A stretch of DNA of 64,000 nt, from assembly GCF_902502825.2 (NCBI RefSeq), contig NZ_LR723670.1, positions 3,344,501 to 3,408,500 on the forward strand. Direction: 5' to 3'. This DNA is from Pseudorhizobium flavum. Lineage in GTDB: Bacteria > Pseudomonadota > Alphaproteobacteria > Rhizobiales > Rhizobiaceae. Under the pieces are notes generated by a model. It saw only the letters and a list, made by a program, of their open reading frames with translations, did no database searches and was not told the origin of the DNA. Every line of letters starts with the position of its first letter. The stretch's first letter is position 1. A program made the translations under genes and the position numbers. Positions 16,780 through 25,235 of this stretch are shown in pieces.

Positions 16780-17997
16780 CTAGCGGGGCCGGACATGCTC
16801 CATGCGAAATCCAAGGCCTATTAGCCTGCCTGCGAGATGGGAAAGCACCGGCCAGCGGGCGATTCCGCGGATAAAGGCGGGCGGGCCTCTTCGCTTCTGC
16901 GAATCGTCCTGATCCTTCCGGCGGTTGCTACGCATCATCACCTGGAGTTTCTGGGTCGCCCTTGTCGGAAAACCGCGGCGTTTCTCCACCGCCGCGAGAT
17001 CGGCATCGGTCACCCGCCCCTCCCGCAACGGGCGGGCAAGAACATTTGCCGTCGCCACTGCATCCTGGATCGCGAGGTTCACACCGACACCGCCGATGGG
17101 GGACATTGCATGGGCAGCGTCGCCGATGCACAGAAGCCCCGGCCGCCACCATTGCTTCAGGCGATCGATCCGCACGGTGAGCAGGCTGACATCGTCGAAA
17201 CCCCTGATCTCCTCCATGCGGTCCGGCGGCAGTGGAGAGACGTCCCGCACCATCTGGCGGAAAGGCTCGATCCCGCCTCGTTTGATCTCGGAGAACGTCC
17301 CCTTGCGGACGACGTAACCACACTGCCAGTAATCGCCGCGGTCGATCAGCACCAGGCCCTGGCGCGGGCCCGCGTGACCCATGACTTCTACCGGATCTCC
17401 CGGTTGCCGGCTGAGCTTCATCCAGAGAACCTCGCTCGGCATGCCGAGGTTTTCCACCTCGAGCCCGGCCTTCTGCCGGACCACCGAACGTCGGCCATCG
17501 GCTCCGACGACGAGCTTGGCCCGGATTGCGGTAAGGCCCGTCTCCGTTTCAATACGTATCCCGCTTACCCGGTCCCCCTCAACGATCACATCCACTACCC
17601 TCGCCGGCATGAGCAACCGAAAATTCGGGTACTGGGCTGCCTTTCGAGCCAGAAAGTTCAGGAAATCCCATTGCGGCATGAAGGCTATGAACCGATGCCT
17701 CACCGGCAGGCGAGAGAAATCGGCGATCGTCACATTACGCCCGCCGATTTCCGCCGAAAGTTTCGGCGCGCGTGTGTGGGGCAGGGCCAGAAACTCCTCC
17801 GCCAGCCCCAGTTCGTGCATCACTTCCAGTGTCGAGGGGTGGATCGTATCGCCGCGGAAGTCTCGCAGGAAATCGGCGTGTTTCTCCACGACGACGACAT
17901 CGACGCCGGCGCGGGCAAGCAGGAAGCCGAGCATCAGCCCGGCCGGGCCGGCGCCGGCGATCACACATGTGGTCTGCAGTTCGTCCTGATGATCCAT
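16780..17997 (-). CDS. FAD-dependent aromatic-hydroxylase family monooxygenase
   Basis: This 405-residue PHBH-fold flavoprotein has the dinucleotide motif GAGPAGLMLG near residue 15, the DG motif VVGADGRRSV near 155, and the GD motif LCIGDAAHAMSPIGG near 285. FRGDTIHP follows the first strand. These place it in the UbiH/PHBH-like group, which inserts one oxygen atom using NAD(P)H. The substrate is unknown. The FAH-family gene 1.4 kb away is the only candidate partner for aromatic breakdown. The start at 17997 has AGGGA just upstream; an ATG at 18027 is the alternative. It is divergent from dxr. Confidence 0.86.
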   Translation of the reverse strand: MDHQDELQTTCVIAGAGPAGLMLGFLLARAGVDVVVVEKHADFLRDFRGDTIHPSTLEVMHELGLAEEFLALPHTRAPKLSAEIGGRNVTIADFSRLPVRHRFIAFMPQWDFLNFLARKAAQYPNFRLLMPARVVDVIVEGDRVSGIRIETETGLTAIRAKLVVGADGRRSVVRQKAGLEVENLGMPSEVLWMKLSRQPGDPVEVMGHAGPRQGLVLIDRGDYWQCGYVVRKGTFSEIKRGGIEPFRQMVRDVSPLPPDRMEEIRGFDDVSLLTVRIDRLKQWWRPGLLCIGDAAHAMSPIGGVGVNLAIQDAVATANVLARPLREGRVTDADLAAVEKRRGFPTRATQKLQVMMRSNRRKDQDDSQKRRGPPAFIRGIARWPVLSHLAGRLIGLGFRMEHVRPR

Positions 17998-18130
17998 GTC
18001 CCTACTTCGCCCGAACCGTAGCGCCAATCAAGGTGCATCCGGTCGCAGCCTCGGCGGATCGGTGGTGACCCTTGTGACGAGCGTGCATGGCCTGTAGACC
18101 CGTCAGGAGATCACCTGCGGGAAACAGAAA

Positions 18131-19324
18131 ATGGCAATAGGCCCTGGCGCGCGGCGCCGCATCTCCATCCTCGGCTCGACCGGATCGATCGGCGTCAGCA
18201 CGCTCGACGTCGTCGAGCAACTGGGTGGACGTGAGGCCTTCGATCTCGTCGCCATCACCGGCAACAGCAATGTGGAGCTCCTGGCGCGGCAGGCGAAGAC
18301 TTTTGGAGCGAGAATGGCCGTCACGGCGGACGATGCCAGATATGCCGAACTGAAGGAAGCGCTCGCCGGAACAGGCATCGAGGCGGGCGCTGGCCGCAAG
18401 GCGATCATGGAAGCTGCTGCAGCCGAAGCCGAATGGGTGATGGCCGCGATCGTCGGCACGGCCGGTCTGGCGCCGACACTTGCGGCCGCCCGAAGAGGCG
18501 CGGATATCGCGCTTGCCAACAAGGAATGCCTGGTTTCCGCCGGCGATCTCTTCGTGCATGCGGTCAGGGAAGGTGGCGGGCGCCTCATTCCCGTGGACAG
18601 CGAGCACAGCGCCATCTTCCAGTCCCTGGAGGACGACCAGCATCATGCGATAGAGCGGATTGTGCTCACCGCCTCTGGCGGCCCGTTCCGGACATGGTCG
18701 CGGGAACAAATGGCAGACGTTACGGTCGATGTCGCGAAGGCGCATCCCAACTGGTCCATGGGTCTGAAGATCTCGATCGGCAGCGCATCGATGTTCAACA
18801 AGGCGCTGGAGATGATCGAGGCGAAGCATCTCTTCGACCTCAGGCCGGACCAGATCGAGGTGATCGTCCACCCGCAATCGATCATTCATTCCATGGTCGG
18901 CTATAGGGACGGTTCAATTCTGGCGCAGCTCGGCGCACCGGACATGCGCACCGCCATCGGCTATGCGCTCACCTACCCGGATCGGCCTCAGTTGAACGTT
19001 GAGCGGCTCGACTTCGCCAAGCTCGCAAGGCTGGACTTCGAGGCGCCGGACGAGGTGCGTTTCCCGGCACTACGGCTGGCGCGAACTGCGCTGGAACGCG
19101 GCGGCGTCCAGGGCGCGGTGATGAATGCCGCCGAGGAAGTGGCCTTCGACGCCTTCTGCGCCGGACAGATCGGCTTCCTGGCGATGGCCGACATCGCCGA
19201 GGAGGTCATGGAGGCTATGATCGGCTATCCGGCTGCCAGCTCGATTGACGAGGTCTTTGCCGCGGATGCGGAGGCACGAACAAGTGCTGCTGCTCTGGTC
19301 TCGAAAAGGATAATGGCCGCATAA
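18131..19324 (+). CDS. dxr: 1-deoxy-D-xylulose 5-phosphate reductoisomerase
   Basis: Dxr (IspC) converts DXP to MEP with NADPH, the first committed step of non-mevalonate isoprenoid synthesis. The 397-residue protein has the NADPH motif GSTGSIG near residue 15, ANKECLV near 127, the catalytic DSEHSAIFQ loop near 155, and the flexible SGGPFRTW loop near 190. An AGGAG site precedes the ATG. Its last codons form one arm of the terminator used by hemA. The rest of the MEP pathway is not in the window. Confidence 0.97.
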   Translation: MAIGPGARRRISILGSTGSIGVSTLDVVEQLGGREAFDLVAITGNSNVELLARQAKTFGARMAVTADDARYAELKEALAGTGIEAGAGRKAIMEAAAAEAEWVMAAIVGTAGLAPTLAAARRGADIALANKECLVSAGDLFVHAVREGGGRLIPVDSEHSAIFQSLEDDQHHAIERIVLTASGGPFRTWSREQMADVTVDVAKAHPNWSMGLKISIGSASMFNKALEMIEAKHLFDLRPDQIEVIVHPQSIIHSMVGYRDGSILAQLGAPDMRTAIGYALTYPDRPQLNVERLDFAKLARLDFEAPDEVRFPALRLARTALERGGVQGAVMNAAEEVAFDAFCAGQIGFLAMADIAEEVMEAMIGYPAASSIDEVFAADAEARTSAAALVSKRIMAA

Positions 19325-19338
19325 GCGGCCATTATCCT
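19303..19338 (-). terminator. Terminator of hemA, overlapping the dxr stop codon
   Basis: A perfect 14-bp inverted repeat (AGGATAATGGCCGC, 19307-19320, and its complement, 19325-19338) encloses the loop ATAA. Read on the minus strand, it is followed by TTTTCGA, giving a short U-run, and it lies 20 bp after the hemA stop. On the plus strand it spans the dxr stop codon (19322-19324) but lacks a U-run, so it may only attenuate in that direction. Confidence 0.75.
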
Positions 19339-19357
19339 GATCTGTCTGGGGTGAGGT

Positions 19358-20572
19358 TCAGGCAACCGCGCGGGCGAGCGCGCAGCGCGACCAGAGCTGA
19401 TGCACCCCATCGACGAGGCGCTCGAGATCGCCATCAGAATGCAGCGGCGTGGGGGTGATACGCAGGCGCTCCGTCTTGCGCGGCACCGTCGGGTAGTTGA
19501 TCGGCTGCACATAGATGTCGAACGAGTCGAGCAGGATGTCGGAGATCCACTTGCACTTGGCAGCGTCGCCCACCATGATCGGAACGATGTGGCTGGGATT
19601 GTGCATGTGCGGAATGCCCCGCGCATCGAGCAGCGAACGCAGCTTCTTGACGCGGTCCTGATGACGGACGCGTTCGAAGGGGCTCGCCTTCAGGTGCCGG
19701 ATCGAGGCGATCGCGCCGGCAGCGAGCGTCGGCGGCAGGGCGGTCGTAAAGATGAAGCCGGAAGCAAATGAGCGGATGAAGTCGCAGAGCGCTGCGGACG
19801 CCGCGATATAGCCCCCCATTACGCCGAAAGCCTTGCCGAGCGTGCCTTCGATGATCGTCAGGCGGTCCATCAGGCCCTCGCGTTCGGCAATGCCGCCGCC
19901 GCGGGGACCATACATGCCGACAGCATGGACTTCGTCGAGATAAGTCATTGCGCCGTATTTGTCGGCGAGATCACAGATCTCCTTGATCGGCGCGATATCG
20001 CCATCCATGGAGTAGACCGATTCGAACGCGATCAGCTTCGGCGCATTCGGGTCGGCCGCCGCAAGCTTTGCCTCAAGGTCATTCAGGTCGTTGTGCTTCC
20101 AGATCACCCGATCGCACTTGGCGTAGCGAATGCCCTCGATCATCGACGCGTGGTTCAACGCATCGGAGAAGATGATGAGGCCGGGGATTTTCTGGCCGAG
20201 CGTACCGAGCGTTGCCCAGTTGGAGATATAGCCGGAGGTGAAGACGAGCGCAGATTCCTTGCCGTGAAGATCGGCAAGTTCCTGCTCGAGAAGAACATGG
20301 TAGTGGGTGGTACCAGAGATATTCCGGGTGCCTCCCGCACCCGCGCCACAGTGATCGATCGCCTCATGCATGGCTGCGATCACGGCTGGATGCTGGCCCA
20401 TGCCGAGATAGTCGTTGGAACACCAGACCGTAACTTCCTTGGGACCCTCGGAGGTGTGACGCGTGGCACGAGGGAAACTGCCGCGATGCCGCTCGAGATC
20501 GGCGAACACCCGGTAACGGCCTTCCTGGTGAAGACTGTCCAGTTCGCTCTTGAAAAATGCCTCGAAATCCAT
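19358..20572 (-). CDS. hemA: 5-aminolevulinate synthase (C4 pathway)
   Basis: HemA condenses glycine with succinyl-CoA, using PLP, to make 5-aminolevulinate, the first step of heme synthesis in alphaproteobacteria. The 404-residue protein has the usual rhizobial length. It shows [13 protein letters not shown] near residue 50, YLDEVHAVG, and the PLP lysine in [14 protein letters not shown] near residue 248. The start at 20572 begins [11 protein letters not shown]; the frame extends upstream without support. Its succinyl-CoA comes from the SucAB/SucCD enzymes encoded later in this window. An FNR/FixK-type box lies 146 bp upstream. Confidence 0.97.
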   Translation of the reverse strand: MDFEAFFKSELDSLHQEGRYRVFADLERHRGSFPRATRHTSEGPKEVTVWCSNDYLGMGQHPAVIAAMHEAIDHCGAGAGGTRNISGTTHYHVLLEQELADLHGKESALVFTSGYISNWATLGTLGQKIPGLIIFSDALNHASMIEGIRYAKCDRVIWKHNDLNDLEAKLAAADPNAPKLIAFESVYSMDGDIAPIKEICDLADKYGAMTYLDEVHAVGMYGPRGGGIAEREGLMDRLTIIEGTLGKAFGVMGGYIAASAALCDFIRSFASGFIFTTALPPTLAAGAIASIRHLKASPFERVRHQDRVKKLRSLLDARGIPHMHNPSHIVPIMVGDAAKCKWISDILLDSFDIYVQPINYPTVPRKTERLRITPTPLHSDGDLERLVDGVHQLWSRCALARAVA

Positions 20573-20686
20573 GTCACACTCCAGAACCCTGTAACGGTTT
20601 TGGTTTCTCGCTCGCTCCGCGTCAACCCCGCAGATTGGAATTAATCCAGACTGCGGCAATTGGACGTTATTTCGAGCGGTTCCAGG

Positions 20687-20718
20687 GTCCGTGGTAGCCG
20701 ATGCGGGCCACCACGGAC
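20687..20718. other. Hairpin between coxM and hemA
   Basis: The arms GTCCGTGGT (20687-20695) and ACCACGGAC (20710-20718) pair perfectly, with three more inner pairs and a loop of about 6 nt. It lies 43 bp after the coxM stop, so it may end the cox transcript, although there is no U-run. It touches the FNR/FixK-type box at base 20718. A role in the hemA leader is the alternative. Confidence 0.45.
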
Positions 20719-20733
20719 TTGATCCACATCAAG
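20718..20733 (-). promoter_or_regulatory. FNR/FixK-type box (anaerobox) upstream of hemA
   Basis: CTTGAT-CCAC-ATCAAG is a perfect 16-bp palindrome matching the FNR/FixK/FnrN consensus TTGAY-N4-RTCAA. It lies 146-161 bp before the hemA ATG and between the coxM stop (20761) and hemA, so hemA is the natural target. Oxygen control of hemA by this regulator family is established in Bradyrhizobium and Rhodobacter. Its activity here is inference. The spacing implies a long leader of about 110 nt if it is a class II site. Confidence 0.72.
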
Positions 20734-20760
20734 TTGGGAAGGATATCCCGACTCTCCTCT

Positions 20761-21558
20761 TCACCCGGCGTCCTGGACGGCACGCTTGGCCATTACACGA
20801 ACAAGATTGGCCCTGTAATCCGCGCTCGCATGCATGTCGGCGAGCATATCCGCCTGACCGACTTCGGCTGTCATGACGGCTTCGGGCGACCAGGATGATA
20901 CCAGTGCTTCTTCCATGCCTCGATGGCGGAACACGCCGTTCGCTCCCGCACCCGTTACAGCCACGCGGACCCCGTCCGGGCGCTTGGCGACGAACACCCC
21001 GGCAAGCGCATAACGCGAAGCGGGATTGGCAAACTTTGCATAGCCTGCCTTCTCGGGCGCCTCGAAGGTCACGGCGGTCACCATCTCTCCCTCCTCCAGG
21101 GCCGTCTCGAAGAGACCGGTGAAGAACTCGTCCGCTCCGATCCACCGGCGATCGGTGATGATCGTCGCCCCGAGACCGAGCATGGCGGCCGGATAGTCAG
21201 CGGCCGGATCATTGTTGGCGATCGAACCGCCGATCGTTCCCATGTGCCTGACATGCGGATCGCCGATCATTCCGGCCAGATCGCAGATCGCCGGACAGAC
21301 CGAGCGCAGGAGCGACGAGCCGGCGACATCCGCATGCGGCGTGGCCGCGCCGATTCGTACATTGCCGCCATCGAGGGAAATTCCCTTGAGGTCGGGAATG
21401 TGGCGCAGGTCGATCAGGTCCGACGGAGCAGCCAACCGCTGCTTCATCGTTGCGATCAGCGTCATTCCGCCGGACAGATACCGCCCTTCCTCATGCTGGC
21501 TCTTGAGTTTGACGGCCTCCTCGACCGAGGAGGCGCGGTGATAGCTCGTTGCATACAT
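20761..21558 (-). CDS. coxM: CO dehydrogenase-like FAD subunit (CoxM/CutM family)
   Basis: This 265-residue FAD-binding subunit of a molybdenum hydroxylase accepts electrons from the CoxS iron-sulfur clusters and passes them to the quinone pool or another acceptor. The FAD loops are YLSGGMTLI near residue 30 and TIGGSIANNDPAADYP near 105. It is the last gene of coxS-coxL-coxM, 12 bp after coxL. The symbol follows the family; CO as substrate is not proven. Confidence 0.85.
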   Translation of the reverse strand: MYATSYHRASSVEEAVKLKSQHEEGRYLSGGMTLIATMKQRLAAPSDLIDLRHIPDLKGISLDGGNVRIGAATPHADVAGSSLLRSVCPAICDLAGMIGDPHVRHMGTIGGSIANNDPAADYPAAMLGLGATIITDRRWIGADEFFTGLFETALEEGEMVTAVTFEAPEKAGYAKFANPASRYALAGVFVAKRPDGVRVAVTGAGANGVFRHRGMEEALVSSWSPEAVMTAEVGQADMLADMHASADYRANLVRVMAKRAVQDAG

Positions 21559-21570
21559 GTCCGATCCTCC

Positions 21571-23925
21571 TCAGTGTGTCGCGCGCATAGCCTGCCAGAC
21601 CTTCATCGGCGTGGCGGGCATGGTCAGGCTGTTGTTGCCGATCGCGTCGGTGATGGCATTGATGAGCGCCGGTGGCGAACCGATTGCCCCCGCCTCGCCG
21701 CAGCCCTTGATGCCAAGCGGATTGCTTGGGCAGGGCGTGTTCTGGTGCGAGAGGTTGAAGGACGGAAGGTCGTCTGCGCGAGGCATGGCGTAGTCCATGT
21801 AACTCGCGGTGAGCAGTTGGCCGCTTTCCCGATCATAGCGCACTTCTTCGAGCAGCGCCTGGCCAATCCCCTGCGCCAGCCCCCCATGCACCTGCCCTTC
21901 GACGATCAGAGGGTTGATGATATTGCCGAAATCGTCTGCCGCGACGAACTGTATGATCTCCGTCTTGCCCGTCTCCGGATCGATCTCGACCTCCGCGATA
22001 TAGCAGCCGGCCGGGAAGGTGAAGTTGGCAGGATCGTAGAAAGCCGTTTCCTTCAGCCCAGGCTCCATCCCCGATGGCAGGTTGTGGGCAGTATAGGCCG
22101 CCAGCGCCACCTGGAACCACGGTACGGTCTTGTCCGTACCCGCCACCTTCAGTTCACCGTTCTCGATGACGATGTCGCTGTCATCCGCCTCCATCAGGTG
22201 GGCGGCGATCTTCTTCGCCTTCGCCTCGACCTTGTCCAGCGCCTTGACGACCGCCGACATTCCGACCGCTCCGGAGCGGGAACCGTAAGTGCCCATACCC
22301 ATCTGCACCTTGTCGGTGTCGCCGTGAACGATGTTGACGCTGTCGAGCGGCACGCCGAGCCGCTCCGCCACCAGTTGTGCAAACGTCGTCTCGTGACCCT
22401 GTCCATGGCTATGTGAGCCGGTCAGGACTTCGATGGTGCCGACCGCGTTCACCCGCACTTCTGCCGATTCCCACAGACCGACGCCCGCACCCAGGGAGCC
22501 GACGGCAGCCGAAGGTGCGATGCCGCAGGCCTCGATGTAGCAGCTCATGCCGATTCCACGGCGTTTGCCACGGCCTTCCGCCTCTGCGCGGCGCGCCGCG
22601 AAGCCATCCCAATCGGCCGCCTGCATGGCGGCACTCAGCGATGCATCGTAGTCGCCGGCGTCATAGTTCATGATGACCGGCGTCTGATAGGGGAACGAAC
22701 GGATGAAATTCTTGCGCCGCAATTCCGCCGGAGAGATCCCGAGTTCCTTGGCGGCCGTTTCCATCGTCCGCTCCAAGAGATACGTCGCCTCGGGCCGCCC
22801 GGCGCCGCGATAGGCATCAACCGGCACGGTGTTGGTGTAGACCGTGCGGACATTGGCATGGATTGAGGGGATGGCGTACTGCCCGGAAAGCAGCGTCGCA
22901 TAGAGATAGGTTGGTACAGCGGAGGAAAAGAGGGACATGTAGGCGCCGAGATTGGCGATTGTGTCCACCTTCAGGCCGATGATGCGATGATCGGCATTGA
23001 AGGCCATCTTGACCTTCGAGACATGGTCACGGCCATGCGCATCGGTCAGGAAAGCTTCAGTGCGATCCGAGGTCCACTTGACCGGGACCCCGGTCTTCTT
23101 GGATGCCCAGAGACAGACGATCTCCTCCGGATAGATGTAGATCTTCGACCCGAAGCCGCCGCCAACATCGGGAGCGATCACCCTCAGCTTGTTTTCGGGA
23201 GCGACATTATAGAACGCGCTCATCACCAGCCGCGCCACATGCGGATTCTGGCTGGTCGTATAGCATGTGTAGTGATCTTCGGCCGTGTCATAGATGCCGA
23301 GGGTCGCACGCGGCTCCATCGGGTTGGGCGAGAGCCGGTTGTTGTGGATCTCGATCTCGGTGACGTGGGCTGCGGTTGCGATCGCCTGGTCCGTCGCCGA
23401 TCCATCGCCGATCTCCCAGTCGAAGATCAGATTGCCCGGGGCCTCCGGATGGATCTGCGGTGCGCCGTCCTCCAGCGCCGCCACCGCCTCGGTCACTGCC
23501 GGAAGCTCCTCGTAGTCCACCACGACCGCTTCGGCTGCGTCACGTGCTTCCGCCGAGGAATCGGCGACGACGATCGCGACCGCATCGCCGACATAACGGA
23601 CGATCTCGTGCGCGAGCGGCCGCCAGGCTCCCATCTTCATGGGCGATCCGTCCTTGGAATGGATCATCCAGCCGCAGATCAGGTTGCCGATCCCATCGGC
23701 CTGTAGCTGCCTGCCGTCCAGCACGTCGATGACGCCCGGCATGGCCTTCGCCCCGGCGGCATCTATGCCGCGTATCCTTGCATGGGCATAGGGGCTGCGA
23801 ACAAAGTAGGCGTATTTCATTCCCGGCACCGACATGTCGTCCGTGTACCGGCCCTTGCCGGTCAGGAAGCGTTTGTCTTCCTTGCGGGTGACACGTGCAC
23901 CGATTCCTTCAACACCCATTTTCAT
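21571..23925 (-). CDS. coxL: Form II CO dehydrogenase-like molybdopterin large subunit (CoxL family)
   Basis: The 784-residue catalytic subunit belongs to the xanthine oxidase/CoxL family and binds molybdopterin cytosine dinucleotide. The active-site loop near residue 370 reads AYRGAGRPE, the form II (BMS-type) signature. True high-affinity CO oxidisers of form I have AYRCSFR, with the Cu-ligand Cys. The MoCo motifs GGGFGSK near 275, SHSHGQGHET near 500 and the C-terminal GCGEAGAIGSP are present. Form II enzymes oxidise CO poorly or act on other substrates, so the call is by family. No maturation genes (coxD, E, F, G) adjoin it. Confidence 0.87.
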   Translation of the reverse strand: MKMGVEGIGARVTRKEDKRFLTGKGRYTDDMSVPGMKYAYFVRSPYAHARIRGIDAAGAKAMPGVIDVLDGRQLQADGIGNLICGWMIHSKDGSPMKMGAWRPLAHEIVRYVGDAVAIVVADSSAEARDAAEAVVVDYEELPAVTEAVAALEDGAPQIHPEAPGNLIFDWEIGDGSATDQAIATAAHVTEIEIHNNRLSPNPMEPRATLGIYDTAEDHYTCYTTSQNPHVARLVMSAFYNVAPENKLRVIAPDVGGGFGSKIYIYPEEIVCLWASKKTGVPVKWTSDRTEAFLTDAHGRDHVSKVKMAFNADHRIIGLKVDTIANLGAYMSLFSSAVPTYLYATLLSGQYAIPSIHANVRTVYTNTVPVDAYRGAGRPEATYLLERTMETAAKELGISPAELRRKNFIRSFPYQTPVIMNYDAGDYDASLSAAMQAADWDGFAARRAEAEGRGKRRGIGMSCYIEACGIAPSAAVGSLGAGVGLWESAEVRVNAVGTIEVLTGSHSHGQGHETTFAQLVAERLGVPLDSVNIVHGDTDKVQMGMGTYGSRSGAVGMSAVVKALDKVEAKAKKIAAHLMEADDSDIVIENGELKVAGTDKTVPWFQVALAAYTAHNLPSGMEPGLKETAFYDPANFTFPAGCYIAEVEIDPETGKTEIIQFVAADDFGNIINPLIVEGQVHGGLAQGIGQALLEEVRYDRESGQLLTASYMDYAMPRADDLPSFNLSHQNTPCPSNPLGIKGCGEAGAIGSPPALINAITDAIGNNSLTMPATPMKVWQAMRATH

Positions 23926-24021
23926 CTCCTCCAGAAATGAGCGAACAGCAACTTCGAAGGGCGGATACCTCCGGCCGCAGAAGCGGCTGTCGGCCCTATC
24001 CGCACGCCTCGGTCTGGCTTG

Positions 24022-24510
<489 letters not shown>

Positions 24511-24815
24511 CGTGCTCCTCCTCGTGTCTCCTCCAGACACGCCCGCATCATTTTCCTTTTTGCCGACCTGATCAACCTCTAGCTTTGCGACTAGGGAACA
24601 TTTTTCCGACGAACGTTTGGCGACGGCCCCGTTGGACATGACGCTCGTCAAATTCGGCGCGGAAAGACCCGACCGCCATTGCCGGGATCTATGGACATCG
24701 GCTGCGCCCGATCTATTGTTGCAATCGATGGGGCGCACGAAAGCCTAGGGCAAAGGCGTGGCCGCCAGCCATTGATGACGTTGAGCTGTGGGAGAGAGAC
24801 TGTGGGAGAGAGACG
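24511..24815. other. Intergenic region between coxS and the glycine-zipper lipoprotein gene
   Basis: This 305-bp divergent gap should hold promoters for both coxSLM (minus) and the lipoprotein gene (plus). No convincing -35/-10 pair, riboswitch or tRNA was seen. Near the coxS side is an imperfect hairpin GTGTCTCCTCCAGACAC (24533 region). The right end holds a 14-bp tandem duplication of the ribosome site. Reading frames here are shadows of no recognisable protein. Confidence 0.5.
24786..24813 (+). repeat. 14-bp tandem duplication covering the lipoprotein ribosome-binding site
   Basis: CTGTGGGAGAGAGA occurs twice without spacer (24786-24799 and 24800-24813), ending 2 bp before the ATG at 24816. 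Each copy contains a GGGAGAG Shine-Dalgarno-like core, so the second copy is the likely ribosome site and the first a spare. Confidence 0.85.
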
Positions 24816-25079
24816 ATGAGAAGAGTGCTTGTGCTCGTAGTGGCGGGACTGATGCTGGCAAGCTGCACCCAGACGGAACAGGGAGCCGCAATCGGTGCCG
24901 GCACCGGTGCCGTGATCGGCGGCCTGGCCACAGGCAATGTGCGGGGAGCCGCAGTCGGCGCCGCGATCGGCGGCGTTTCGGGCGCCTTGATCGGCTCGGT
25001 CGCCGAGCAGCCCGGCCAGTGCTACTACCGCGACCGCTATGGACGGCGTTACATCGACGACTGCCCGCGCCGTTACTGA
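24816..25079 (+). CDS. Glycine-zipper outer-membrane-type lipoprotein
   Basis: The 87-residue protein has a signal peptide with lipobox LASC (Cys at about residue 17), then a glycine-zipper helix pair at residues about 23-62 (GAAIGAGTGAVIGG and GAAVGAAIGGVSGA). The short C-terminal tail contains two cysteines and many Arg/Tyr residues. This is the YMGG/17-kDa-antigen-like pattern, common in small rhizobial envelope lipoproteins. No precise function is known. A strong terminator follows. Confidence 0.85.
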   Translation: MRRVLVLVVAGLMLASCTQTEQGAAIGAGTGAVIGGLATGNVRGAAVGAAIGGVSGALIGSVAEQPGQCYYRDRYGRRYIDDCPRRY

Positions 25080-25099
25080 ACCGCGCATGTCCGGCTGTG

Positions 25100-25131
25100 G
25101 CCCCGGAGCAAGCTCCGGGGCTTTTCTTTTT
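25100..25131 (+). terminator. Rho-independent terminator after the lipoprotein gene
   Basis: The stem GCCCCGGAGC/GCTCCGGGGC with loop AA (25100-25121) is followed by TTTTCTTTTT. It lies 20 bp after the lipoprotein stop and is a strong classical terminator. Confidence 0.93.
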
Positions 25132-25235
25132 AATAACAATCACCGAGCCATCAAAAGAGGTGTTCGGCCTCGGCTTTAACCGCTACATAGGCGGACTTGA
25201 CGCTTGAAAGACGGCTCGGAAGGCAAAGACCGATA

